In this document: piece by piece, positions 1 through 7,300 of the stretch
Layout: each line of letters begins with the position of its first letter
How positions within the stretch are numbered: the first letter of the stretch is position 1
From: Agrobacterium fabrum
Lineage (GTDB): Bacteria; Pseudomonadota; Alphaproteobacteria; Rhizobiales; Rhizobiaceae
Length of the DNA stretch: 17,405 nucleotides
Reading direction: 5' to 3'
Assembly (NCBI GenBank): GCA_003241215.1
Contig: QFOL01000048.1
Location: 1 to 17,405, forward strand
Notes under the pieces: generated by a model
Database searches by the model: none
The model's input: the letters and a program-made list of their open reading frames with translations, nothing else
Told to the model about the DNA's origin: nothing
Made by a program: the position numbers and the translations under genes

Positions 1-1
1 T

Positions 2-1189
2 GAAAATGCGAGCACCATGCGCAAGCAGGAGCTCATGTTCGCAATCCTCAAGGTTCTCGCGAGCCAGGACATCGAAATCATCGGCGAAGGCGTCGTTGAG
101 GTCCTGCAGGACGGGTTCGGGTTCCTGCGTTCTGCAAATGCAAACTATCTGCCCGGTCCGGACGACATCTATATTTCGCCCTCGCAGATCCGCCGGTTCT
201 CGTTGAAGACCGGTGATACCGTTGAAGGTCCGATCAGAGGACCCAAGGAAGGTGAGCGTTATTTCGCCCTTCTCAAGGTCAACACGATCAATTTTGACGA
301 CCCCGAAAAGATCCGCCACAAGGTTCACTTCGACAATCTGACGCCGCTCTACCCGAATGAGCGCTTCAAGATGGAACTGGATGTTCCGACCTCGAAGGAC
401 CTGTCGTCGCGTGTCATCGATCTCGTCGCGCCGCTCGGCAAGGGCCAGCGTGGACTGATCGTGGCGCCGCCGCGCACCGGTAAGACCGTTCTGCTGCAGA
501 ACATCGCCCATTCCATCACGGCAAACCATCCGGAATGTTACCTGATCGTTCTCCTGATCGATGAGCGCCCGGAAGAAGTCACCGACATGCAGCGTTCGGT
601 GAAGGGCGAGGTTGTCTCCTCCACCTTCGACGAACCGGCTGTCCGTCACGTCCAGGTCGCCGAAATGGTGATCGAAAAAGCAAAGCGCCTGGTTGAACAC
701 GGTCGCGACGTCGTTATCCTGCTGGATTCGATCACCCGCCTTGGCCGCGCCTATAACACGGTTGTTCCTTCCTCCGGCAAGGTTCTGACCGGTGGTGTGG
801 ATGCCAATGCCCTGCAGCGCCCGAAGCGTTTCTTCGGTGCGGCTCGTAACATCGAAGAGGGCGGTTCGCTCACCATTATCGCCACCGCGCTGATCGATAC
901 CGGCAGCCGTATGGATGAAGTCATCTTCGAAGAATTCAAGGGTACCGGTAACTCGGAAATCGTGCTCGACCGCAAGGTCGCAGACAAGCGCATCTTCCCG
1001 GCGCTGGATATTCTGAAATCCGGCACGCGTAAGGAAGACCTGCTGGTGCCTCGTCAGGATCTGCAGAAGATTTTCGTTCTTCGCCGTATTCTTGCACCGA
1101 TGGGAACGATGGACGCCATCGAATTCCTGATCGACAAGCTGAAGCAGACCAAGAACAATTCGGACTTCTTCGAATCGATGAATACCTGA
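2..1189 (+). CDS. rho: Transcription termination factor Rho (5' end outside window)
   Basis: ATP-dependent hexameric RNA helicase that ends transcription at Rho-dependent sites. The reading frame is open to the first base (codons for E-N-A-S-T precede the first Met at 17), so the N-terminus lies upstream and ATG 17 is internal; roughly 25 residues are missing compared with the usual length of about 420. Counting from that internal Met, the cold-shock-like RNA-binding domain is at about 20-95 (DGFGFLRS, then [10 protein letters not shown]). The P-loop APPRTGKT is at 150-157, the Walker B stretch VVILLDS at 232-238, and the RNA-translocating loop [21 protein letters not shown] at about 254-274. 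The C-terminus is complete and ends at TGA 1187-1189. It is the first gene of the origin-proximal block and lies 86 bp before mnmE. Identification is very secure from uninterrupted family motifs. Confidence 0.97.
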   Translation, partial: ENASTMRKQELMFAILKVLASQDIEIIGEGVVEVLQDGFGFLRSANANYLPGPDDIYISPSQIRRFSLKTGDTVEGPIRGPKEGERYFALLKVNTINFDDPEKIRHKVHFDNLTPLYPNERFKMELDVPTSKDLSSRVIDLVAPLGKGQRGLIVAPPRTGKTVLLQNIAHSITANHPECYLIVLLIDERPEEVTDMQRSVKGEVVSSTFDEPAVRHVQVAEMVIEKAKRLVEHGRDVVILLDSITRLGRAYNTVVPSSGKVLTGGVDANALQRPKRFFGAARNIEEGGSLTIIATALIDTGSRMDEVIFEEFKGTGNSEIVLDRKVADKRIFPALDILKSGTRKEDLLVPRQDLQKIFVLRRILAPMGTMDAIEFLIDKLKQTKNNSDFFESMNT

Positions 1190-1224
1190 TCCGTACTTTA
1201 GCCGGATTCATCATAAGAGCTTTA

Positions 1225-1254
1225 AAGCCGTATCCGTTCGTTCGGGTGCGGCTT
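1225..1254 (+). terminator. Candidate hairpin between rho and mnmE
   Basis: An 11-bp RNA stem (1225-1235 with 1244-1254) encloses an 8-nt loop; two of the pairs are G-U. It lies 35 bp after the rho stop and 21 bp before the mnmE start. The following bases (GACTGTTTC) are only weakly U-rich, so it could be a weak or attenuating terminator or a processing structure. The base pairing is visible; the function is inferred. Confidence 0.4.
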
Positions 1255-1275
1255 GACTGTTTCAGACCGAGGTGA

Positions 1276-2607
1276 ATGATGCCAGCTTCCGCCGATACGA
1301 TTTATGCGCTTTCCAGCGGCGCCCTGCCGGCGGGTGTTGCTGTTCTCCGGATCAGCGGATCGAGGGCTTTTGACGCGTTGAAGCTGCTGACAGGCCGGGA
1401 TTCCCCTTCACCGAGAAGGGCGAACCTTCGTTCGATTCGGAATCGAAACGGTGACATTATCGACCAGGCACTGGTGATTGTTTTTCCTGCGCCCCGTTCC
1501 TTTACGGGTGAAAACTGCGTTGAGATTCACAGTCATGGCAGCCGCGCGGTGATGGCTTCGATTTTCGTCGAACTTGAAAGCCTAGAAGGACTTCGGCCTG
1601 CGGATGCCGGAGAATTTTCCCGCAGGGCCTTCGACAACGGAAAGATGGACCTGCTTGAGGTCGAAGGTCTGGCGGATCTGTTGCAGGCGGAAACGGAAAT
1701 GCAGCGGCGACTGGCGGTGGAGCAAAGCACCGGTAGACTGTCGGCGCTCTACGATGGCTGGGCCAGCCGTTTGACCCGCGCCCGCGCCCTTATCGAGGCG
1801 GAACTGGATTTCGCCGACGAGGAGGATGTCCCGGAATCCGTGGCTGCCCAGGTCTGGGATGCGGTGGCCGCGCTGAAGGACGAAATCAGCAGCCATCTCC
1901 AGAGTGGTGGAAGTAGCGAAATCATCCGCGACGGCTTCAAGGTCGCGCTGGTGGGCGAACCAAACGCGGGTAAATCGACACTTCTTAATGCCCTGAGCGG
2001 CCGCGATATTGCGATCGTTACCGATATTGCCGGGACAACGAGAGACGTTCTGAGTGTGGATATCAATCTTGACGGGTATCTGGTTCGGATTTTCGACACC
2101 GCGGGAATTCGTGACACGCAGGACGTCGTGGAGCAGGAGGGCGTGCGCCGGGCGGTCCTGACGGCGGAAAGCGCCGATCTTATCCTATTGCTCCAGGATA
2201 AAGATTCGACTCCGAAACAATCAACGGTCCTATTGGAGAATAGGAACCATTTGCGCATTAGAACCAAAACCGCGCTATCATCCCCGGGTTCGGCTGAGGG
2301 ATTTGATTTGTTCATTTCGGCCAAGGAAGGTTCCGGCCTCGGCGAATTGCGGTCGGTGATCAAGCAGGAAATAGAAATGAGAGTTGGCGCCGGACAGACT
2401 TTGGTTCCTGCCCGCGCCCGGCATAAAAAACGACTTGAAGAGACGCTGAACTATGTTAGTGATGCGCTCGATTCCGAGACTCTGGACCTTGCTATCAGGT
2501 CCGAATATTTAAGGCTCGCCGCGACATCGCTCGGACGAATCACCGGCCGCGTTGATGTGGAAGATTTGCTGGGTGTGATCTTCTCGGAATTCTGCATAGG
2601 AAAATGA
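1276..2607 (+). CDS. mnmE: tRNA uridine-5-carboxymethylaminomethyl(34) synthesis GTPase MnmE
   Basis: Dimeric, potassium-activated GTPase that works with MnmG to install the (carboxymethyl)aminomethyl group on wobble U34 of certain tRNAs. The 443 residues are close to family length (about 450). The N-terminal tetrahydrofolate-binding domain (about 4-120) carries SFTGENCVEIHSHGS at 75-89. A helical domain surrounds the G domain. G1 is GEPNAGKS at 227-234, G2 is TTRD at 254-257, and G3 is DTAG at 274-277. The C-terminal FCIGK (439-443) contains the invariant cysteine of the C-x-G-K tail. The G4 position reads TKTA (330-333) instead of N-K-x-D, see findings. ATG occurs twice in tandem (1276 and 1279). 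The Shine-Dalgarno-like GAGGTGA at 1269-1275 abuts the first, so ATG 1279 is a slightly better-spaced alternative. mnmG follows 63 bp later. Confidence 0.97.
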   Translation: MMPASADTIYALSSGALPAGVAVLRISGSRAFDALKLLTGRDSPSPRRANLRSIRNRNGDIIDQALVIVFPAPRSFTGENCVEIHSHGSRAVMASIFVELESLEGLRPADAGEFSRRAFDNGKMDLLEVEGLADLLQAETEMQRRLAVEQSTGRLSALYDGWASRLTRARALIEAELDFADEEDVPESVAAQVWDAVAALKDEISSHLQSGGSSEIIRDGFKVALVGEPNAGKSTLLNALSGRDIAIVTDIAGTTRDVLSVDINLDGYLVRIFDTAGIRDTQDVVEQEGVRRAVLTAESADLILLLQDKDSTPKQSTVLLENRNHLRIRTKTALSSPGSAEGFDLFISAKEGSGLGELRSVIKQEIEMRVGAGQTLVPARARHKKRLEETLNYVSDALDSETLDLAIRSEYLRLAATSLGRITGRVDVEDLLGVIFSEFCIGK

Positions 2608-2620
2608 TTCACGTGAAACA
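2605..2620. other. parS: parS-like centromere site overlapping the mnmE stop codon
   Basis: TGATTCACGTGAAACA matches the chromosomal parS consensus TGTTTCACGTGAAACA at 15 of 16 positions, differing only at position 3. Its first three bases are the TGA stop of mnmE. The parA-parB pair that would use it starts 2.6 kb downstream. Site identity is seen in the sequence; ParB binding is inferred from the consensus. Confidence 0.85.
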
Positions 2621-2670
2621 TCGGCGGCCGATACGGTAATGTCGATGTTGAGAGAACAGGGCGCAGGAAT

Positions 2671-4554
2671 ATGCACCAGTCATTCGATGTCATTATTATT
2701 GGTGGAGGCCATGCGGGCAGCGAAGCTGCGGCCGCCGCTGCGAGACATGGTGCAAAGACCGCGCTCATTACTCATAAGCGTGAGACGATTGGGGTCATGT
2801 CCTGTAACCCTGCCATCGGCGGTCTGGGTAAAGGTCATCTCGTTCGGGAAATCGATGCACTTGACGGGCTGATGGGCCGGGTTGCCGATGCGGCGGGTAT
2901 CCAGTTCCGTATGCTCAATCGTAAAAAAGGTCCCGCCGTTCGCGGACCGCGCACGCAGGCCGATCGGCGGCTTTATCGCGAAGCCATGCAGCGGGAGATC
3001 GATGCGATCGGGAACCTGACCATTATTGAGGGTGACGCCTTCGATATTGAAATGGCCGATGGTCGCGTCGCGGCCGTTATCATGAAAGATGGTAGCCGGA
3101 TTCCTTGCGGTGCAGTCGTCCTGACCAGCGGCACTTTTCTGCGTGGCCTTATTCATATCGGTTCCGAAAAGATTCCGGCTGGACGGGTTGGGGAAATGCC
3201 GTCTCTCGGCCTTTCGGAAACGCTCTCGCGCCTTGGTCTCGCGATGGGACGGTTGAAAACCGGCACCCCTGCCCGATTGGATGGACGAACGATTGACTGG
3301 AATGCCGTGGATCGGCAGGCTGCCGACGAGGACCCGGTGCCGTTTTCATTCATGACGGACCGAATTCTCAATCCGCAAATCGAATGTGGTGTCACCCGCA
3401 CCACGTCTGCCGGTCATAAGATCATTCAGGATAATATCCACCTGTCTGCGATGTATTCGGGGCAGATCGAAGGTGTTGGCCCACGCTATTGCCCGTCAAT
3501 CGAGGACAAGATCACCCGTTTCGGTGAACGCGATGGCCACCAGATATTTCTGGAGCCGGAGGGCCTGGATGACCACACGATCTATCCTAACGGCATTTCA
3601 ACCTCCCTGCCCGCTGCCGTTCAGGAACAATTTATCCGAACGATACCTGGTCTCGAACAGGTCACCATTTTTCAGCCGGGCTATGCGATCGAATATGACT
3701 ACGTTGATCCTCGCGAACTGAAACCGTCTCTTGAATGCCGGAAAATTCCGGGGCTCTTTCTTGCTGGTCAGATCAATGGCACAACGGGTTATGAAGAAGC
3801 CGGTGCTCAGGGCCTGGTTGCCGGGCTGAATGCTTCACTTTATGCGGGCAACGCTGATCCGCTTTATTTCAGCCGAACTGAATCCTATATCGGCGTGATG
3901 ATTGACGACCTGACATCGAAAGGCGTCAGCGAACCCTACCGTATGTTCACATCCAGAGCGGAGTATCGTCTTTCGCTGCGTGTGGATAATGCGGATCTGC
4001 GGCTTACACCTGTTGCACTGAAGGCTGGCATCGTAGGCAAGGATCGTCGGGAGCGCTTTGCCGATTTCATCTCCGATCTGGATAGCGGTCGCGCCTTGAT
4101 GAAAAACCTCTCCATCAGCCCTTCCCAGGCGGCAAAGCAGGGGTTGAAACTCAATCAGGACGGTCAGCGCCGTTCCGTTTATGAGCTGCTCGCCTATCCT
4201 GATATGACATTAAAGGCACTGGCGGAGCATTGGCCGGAACTGCACACGCTCGACGGCAAGGTTGCAGAGGTGTTGCAGATCGAAGCGAGTTATGCCGTCT
4301 ATATGCAACGGCAGAGCGCCGACATTGTCGATATCAAACGGGATGAAGACAGGAAAATTCCTGGCGACTTCGATTTTCAAAGCCTGTCTGGTCTTTCCAA
4401 CGAGCTTAAACAAAAGCTGGAAAAAGCGCGCCCCGAGAATATTGCCCAAGCTGCCCGTGTTGACGGCATGACACCGGCTGCGATATCGCTGCTGCTCGCA
4501 CTGCTGCGGAAAGAGTCCGCGACGCGAAGTGAAAAATTGCGCATGCACCAATAG
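2671..4554 (+). CDS. mnmG: tRNA uridine-5-carboxymethylaminomethyl(34) synthesis enzyme MnmG (GidA)
   Basis: FAD-dependent partner of MnmE in wobble-uridine modification, acting in the cytoplasm as an MnmE-MnmG complex; it uses NADH and methylenetetrahydrofolate. The 627 residues are typical length. The dinucleotide-binding motif [14 protein letters not shown] lies at about 7-20, and the family signature [14 protein letters not shown] follows at about 44-57. Further family stretches are [32 protein letters not shown], and near residue 370 [17 protein letters not shown], followed by the C-terminal helical domain that binds MnmE and tRNA. AGGA at 2665-2668 is close to ATG 2671. The 63-bp gap after mnmE contains a parS-like site, and rsmG follows 11 bp after the stop. 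mnmE, mnmG and rsmG are probably co-transcribed. Confidence 0.98.
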   Translation: MHQSFDVIIIGGGHAGSEAAAAAARHGAKTALITHKRETIGVMSCNPAIGGLGKGHLVREIDALDGLMGRVADAAGIQFRMLNRKKGPAVRGPRTQADRRLYREAMQREIDAIGNLTIIEGDAFDIEMADGRVAAVIMKDGSRIPCGAVVLTSGTFLRGLIHIGSEKIPAGRVGEMPSLGLSETLSRLGLAMGRLKTGTPARLDGRTIDWNAVDRQAADEDPVPFSFMTDRILNPQIECGVTRTTSAGHKIIQDNIHLSAMYSGQIEGVGPRYCPSIEDKITRFGERDGHQIFLEPEGLDDHTIYPNGISTSLPAAVQEQFIRTIPGLEQVTIFQPGYAIEYDYVDPRELKPSLECRKIPGLFLAGQINGTTGYEEAGAQGLVAGLNASLYAGNADPLYFSRTESYIGVMIDDLTSKGVSEPYRMFTSRAEYRLSLRVDNADLRLTPVALKAGIVGKDRRERFADFISDLDSGRALMKNLSISPSQAAKQGLKLNQDGQRRSVYELLAYPDMTLKALAEHWPELHTLDGKVAEVLQIEASYAVYMQRQSADIVDIKRDEDRKIPGDFDFQSLSGLSNELKQKLEKARPENIAQAARVDGMTPAAISLLLALLRKESATRSEKLRMHQ

Positions 4555-4565
4555 CGAGTCGGATT

Positions 4566-5183
4566 ATGAAGATAAACGGCCAGAGTGTTTCACGTGAAAC
4601 ACAGGAGAGGCTCGAACATTTTGTCGAGCTTTTCAAAAAGTGGAATAAAACCACCAATCTGGTAGCGCCTTCCACTCTAACCGAGCTTTGGAGTCGGCAC
4701 GTTGCGGATAGCGCGCAAATCTTTCAACTCTCCCCTCACCCGAAGAAATGGATCGATCTCGGCAGTGGCGGCGGCTTTCCGGGTGTCATTACGGCGATTT
4801 TTCTCGCGGAGCTCGGTGATGGTTGGGTGGATCTCGTCGAAAGCAACAATAAAAAGGCAGCATTTCTGCGAATCGCGCTGAAAGAGACTGGTGCAAGGGG
4901 TGCGGTGCATCCGGTCAGAATTGAGAGGGCGCCCGAGGTTCTCATAAATTGCGATGCTGTTTCCGCACGGGCCCTTGCGGAGCTGGATCTGCTTTTTGAT
5001 TATATTCATCCCTGGGCGCAGAATAATCCAAACCTCAAGGCTTATTTCAATAAAGGCCGGGATTATGATTCCGAAGTACAGAAAGCACATGGTCGCTGGG
5101 AGTTTGATCTGGTAAAACATCAGAGTGCCATTGAGGCAGATTCTGTTGTTCTTGAAATCGGCAACCTCGCATTGAGACGCTGA
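4566..5183 (+). CDS. rsmG: 16S rRNA (guanine(527)-N(7))-methyltransferase RsmG (GidB)
   Basis: S-adenosylmethionine-dependent methyltransferase that makes m7G527 in the 530 loop of 16S rRNA; in other bacteria its loss gives low-level streptomycin resistance. The 205 residues match the family. WNKTTNLVA is at 26-34, W-S-R-H at 42-45, the SAM-binding loop [10 protein letters not shown] at 64-73, the acidic VES at 91-93, and SARALAELD at 133-141. It starts 11 bp after the mnmG stop with no obvious Shine-Dalgarno sequence, which suggests translational coupling. A perfect parS palindrome is embedded in codons for residues 7-12 (S-V-S-R-E-T), so those N-terminal residues may be kept by DNA function rather than protein function. 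parA starts 19 bp downstream. Confidence 0.97.
   Translation: MKINGQSVSRETQERLEHFVELFKKWNKTTNLVAPSTLTELWSRHVADSAQIFQLSPHPKKWIDLGSGGGFPGVITAIFLAELGDGWVDLVESNNKKAAFLRIALKETGARGAVHPVRIERAPEVLINCDAVSARALAELDLLFDYIHPWAQNNPNLKAYFNKGRDYDSEVQKAHGRWEFDLVKHQSAIEADSVVLEIGNLALRR
4586..4601. other. parS: Perfect parS centromere site inside rsmG
   Basis: TGTTTCACGTGAAACA is an exact 16/16 match to the bacterial chromosomal parS consensus and a perfect palindrome. It lies in the first 36 bases of rsmG, about 0.6 kb upstream of parA. As known for the ParABS family, ParB loads here as a CTP-dependent clamp and spreads along the DNA. No other 16/16 copy occurs in the window. Confidence 0.95.
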
Positions 5184-5202
5184 TAAGCTGGCCAGGTGCG
5201 GC

Positions 5203-5997
5203 ATGACTTTTGAAAAAAATCGAATTATCGCAGTTGCAAACCAGAAAGGCGGCGTTGGTAAAACGACGACGGCTATCAATCTGGCTACTGCGCTGGCGGC
5301 CATTGGTGAGCGCGTGCTGATCGTCGACCTGGACCCGCAGGGCAATGCGAGCACCGGACTTGGAATTGACCGCAAGGAACGCAAGCTTTCATCCTATGAT
5401 CTTCTGGTGGGAGACCATGGTGTGGCGGAAGTTGCCGTTCCCACGGCGGTTCCCAATCTCGATATCGTGCCTTCCACGATGGACCTGCTTGGTTTCGAGA
5501 TGCAGGTTGCAAATGTTTCCAACCGCGTTTTCCTGTTGCGAGCGGCGATGGAAACGGAGCAAGCCAGAGACTATTCCTATATTCTCGTTGATTGCCCGCC
5601 CTCGTTTAATCTCCTGACCATGAATGCCATGACGGCAGCGCATTCTGTGCTGGTGCCGCTGCAATGCGAGTTTTTTGCGCTGGAGGGCCTCAGCCAGTTG
5701 CTTGATACGGTCAGTCAGATACGGGGTTCGGTCAATCCGCAACTGGATATACAGGGTATCGTTCTGACGATGTTCGATGCGCGCAACAATCTAGCGCAGC
5801 AGGTCGTTACGGATGTGCGAACGCATCTCGGAGAAAAGGTTTACCACACGCTCATTCCGCGCAATGTACGTGTTTCAGAAGCGCCGTCCTATGGTAAGCC
5901 GGCAATTCTCTATGATCTGAAGTGCGCCGGCAGCCAGGCTTATCTGCAACTGGCATCCGAAGTGATTCAGAGAGAGCGCCTGCGGAAAGCCGCCTGA
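5203..5997 (+). CDS. parA: Chromosome partitioning ATPase ParA (Soj-type)
   Basis: Deviant Walker ATPase that forms ATP-bound dimers on nucleoid DNA and moves ParB-parS complexes during segregation. The 264 residues are normal for a chromosomal ParA without an N-terminal regulatory domain. The deviant Walker A KGGVGKTT is at 15-22, with signature lysine K15 and P-loop lysine K20. DLDPQGN (Walker A') is at 42-48 and ILVDCPPS (Walker B region) at 127-134. The RNVRVSEAPSYGKP stretch at 220-233 is typical of the DNA-binding/C-terminal region. AGGTG at 5194-5198 supports ATG 5203. parB begins 30 bp after the stop. No MinD-like amphipathic membrane-targeting helix is evident at the C-terminus, which favours ParA over MinD. 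Confidence 0.97.
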   Translation: MTFEKNRIIAVANQKGGVGKTTTAINLATALAAIGERVLIVDLDPQGNASTGLGIDRKERKLSSYDLLVGDHGVAEVAVPTAVPNLDIVPSTMDLLGFEMQVANVSNRVFLLRAAMETEQARDYSYILVDCPPSFNLLTMNAMTAAHSVLVPLQCEFFALEGLSQLLDTVSQIRGSVNPQLDIQGIVLTMFDARNNLAQQVVTDVRTHLGEKVYHTLIPRNVRVSEAPSYGKPAILYDLKCAGSQAYLQLASEVIQRERLRKAA

Positions 5998-6027
5998 CGT
6001 TTGCTGGAATGTATGGAGTAATATCTT

Positions 6028-6909
6028 ATGAGTGATGATCTTTCCAAGCGTCGGCTAGGGCGCGGTCTTGCCGCATTGATCGGAGAAATGGACCAGCCCG
6101 TACCGGTGGGTGAGCCTCAGCGCGCTGTTAACGCTGATCGTACCATTCCGATAGAATTCATCGCTCGCAGCCAGAGAAACCCGCGGCGTCATTTTGATGA
6201 GAATGAGCTGCAGGATCTTGCAGCTTCTATTCGCCAGCACGGAATTGTTCAGCCTGTGGTCGTACGAACGGTTGCGGTCAACCGTTACGAGATTATCGCC
6301 GGTGAGCGGCGTTGGCGGGCGGCGCAGCTGGCCGGCTTCACGGATGTGCCTGTCATTGTTCGTGATGTGGATGATCGCACGGCGCTGGAACTCGCCATTG
6401 TTGAAAACGTGCAGCGTTCCGATCTCAATCCGCTTGAAGAAGCGATGGGGTATGAGCAGCTGATCGCCGAACATGGCTATACGCAGAACGATCTCGGTGA
6501 AATCATCGGCAAAAGCCGGAGCCACGTTGCCAATAGTTTGCGGCTCCTCAAGTTGCCTGATCCGGTGCGGGATATGCTGTCGGATGGCTCGCTTTCTGCC
6601 GGGCATGCACGGGCGCTGGTGTCCACCTCCGATCCGGCGACGCTGGCGCGGACAATCGTGTCAAAAGGACTGTCGGTGCGTGATGCCGAGCGTCTGGCGC
6701 AAAACGATATCAAATCGCAGGGTGAAACTGCTGAAAAGCGCCCGAGTGCGGAGAAGGATTCGGATACGATTGCGCTCGAACGCAGCCTCTCTGACGCACT
6801 TGGCCTTGATGTAAAGATAAGCCACAAGGGCGGATCTGGGCAGATTCGTATCGGCTACCGTACGCTTGAACAGCTTGAGGCCGTCTGCCGGCTGCTGGAA
6901 CAGAAATAG
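6028..6909 (+). CDS. parB: Chromosome partitioning protein ParB (CTPase, parS-binding)
   Basis: Centromere-binding CTPase that loads at parS, spreads as a sliding clamp and recruits ParA and SMC. The 293 residues match chromosomal ParB. The N-terminal ParA-stimulating motif RRLGRGLAALIG is at 8-19. Box I contains RNPRRHFD (50-57), Box II is GERRWRA at 92-98 (the CTP-binding arginine patch), and Box III is ENVQRSDLNPLEEA at 126-139. The helix-turn-helix that reads parS spans about 150-176 (YTQNDLGEIIGKSRSHVANSLRL). A low-complexity linker (about 228-247) leads to the C-terminal dimerisation domain (248-293). GGAG at 6015-6018 lies 9 bp before ATG. The gene ends at TAG 6909, just before a strong terminator, so parAB ends a transcription unit. 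Confidence 0.98.
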   Translation: MSDDLSKRRLGRGLAALIGEMDQPVPVGEPQRAVNADRTIPIEFIARSQRNPRRHFDENELQDLAASIRQHGIVQPVVVRTVAVNRYEIIAGERRWRAAQLAGFTDVPVIVRDVDDRTALELAIVENVQRSDLNPLEEAMGYEQLIAEHGYTQNDLGEIIGKSRSHVANSLRLLKLPDPVRDMLSDGSLSAGHARALVSTSDPATLARTIVSKGLSVRDAERLAQNDIKSQGETAEKRPSAEKDSDTIALERSLSDALGLDVKISHKGGSGQIRIGYRTLEQLEAVCRLLEQK

Positions 6910-6931
6910 TTAAACATCTGTTTTAATTGAT

Positions 6932-6956
6932 AAATACCCGCCTATGGCGGGTATTT
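6932..6956 (+). terminator. Strong intrinsic terminator after parB, probably bidirectional
   Basis: A perfect 11-bp stem (6932-6942 with 6946-6956), rich in GC at the loop end and closed by a 3-nt TAT loop, is followed by TTC and lies 22 bp after the parB stop. On the minus strand it sits 15 bp past the stop of the convergent SDHAF4-like gene and is followed there by an AT-rich tract. It therefore probably serves both converging units. Confidence 0.88.
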
Positions 6957-6971
6957 TCATTCCAGGAAGGC

Positions 6972-7184
6972 TCAAAAATCGATGGCCCGGCCTTTTATTT
7001 CGTAGTCACCGAAACGCACCGGTTCCGCGCCGCCGCGTCCACCCGTTTCAGGCGGCAACTGAAGGTCCGCCTGTTGCCGACGGCGCTCTTCCGCTTCCTG
7101 CAAAGCACGTTGCGCCGCGGGCGAAAGCTGCTTCACCTTTTCCACGTCCTTGTCCGTGGTGTTGTCATTATCCGCATTCTGCAT
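6972..7184 (-). CDS. SDHAF4-family (DUF1674) succinate dehydrogenase assembly factor
   Basis: A small protein of 70 residues. Its C-terminal PVRFGDYEIKGRAIDF (about 55-70) is the hallmark of the DUF1674/SDHAF4 family (consensus EP-x-R-x-G-D-W/Y-E-x-K-G-R-x-x-D-F), preceded by the usual glycine-rich GGRGGAEP. In mitochondria the SDHAF4 homologue binds the flavinylated SdhA subunit before complex II assembly; the same role here is inferred. The N-terminal half is charged and probably helical or disordered (KQLSPAAQRALQEAEERRRQQ). The frame stays open upstream to 7322. ATG 7184 is chosen because a near-perfect Shine-Dalgarno AGGGAGGA lies 4 nt before it; the upstream extension overlaps the htpX leader and has no family similarity. 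It is transcribed divergently from htpX and converges on parB. Confidence 0.85.
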   Translation of the reverse strand: MQNADNDNTTDKDVEKVKQLSPAAQRALQEAEERRRQQADLQLPPETGGRGGAEPVRFGDYEIKGRAIDF

Positions 7185-7188
7185 GAAA

Positions 7189-7196
7189 TCCTCCCT
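7189..7196 (-). promoter_or_regulatory. Ribosome binding site fixing the SDHAF4-like start
   Basis: The minus strand reads AGGGAGGA followed by TTTC and ATG (7184). This strong anti-SD match decides between the 70-residue protein and the longer open frame starting at 7322. Confidence 0.85.
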
Positions 7197-7200
7197 ATGA

Positions 7201-7274
7201 CGGGATATTGAAATACGTTTGCCGCGTACCAGATTATATAATCGAACGGGTTTTATAAACCCTGCAATATCCCG
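7201..7274. promoter_or_regulatory. Divergent promoter region with co-centred nested dyads
   Basis: The region lies between the SDHAF4-like gene (minus) and htpX (plus). Outer arms CGGGATATTG (7201-7210) and CAATATCCCG (7265-7274) are a perfect 10-bp inverted repeat. The inner palindrome GATTATATAATC (7232-7243) has exactly the same centre, between 7237 and 7238. It contains TATAAT on both strands (plus 7237-7242, minus 7238-7233), so two divergent -10 elements may overlap. A further short dyad GGGTTTTATAAACCC lies at 7248-7262. No -35 element at ideal distance is evident; TTGAAA (7208) and its mirror TTGCAG lie 23 bp away. The symmetry is observed; the promoter and operator roles are inferred. 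Confidence 0.55.
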
Positions 7275-7300
7275 GATAAGTGATAAGGAGAATTTGACGG

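Noticed and set aside
6910..6926. Two TTAA motifs after parB considered as a CtrA box
   Set aside because: The spacing between the TTAA elements is 9 bp, not the 7 bp of the TTAA-N7-TTAA consensus.
6927..7211. 94-codon plus-strand frame after parB
   Set aside because: It starts before the parB terminator hairpin, is antisense to the SDHAF4-like gene and has no ribosome site.
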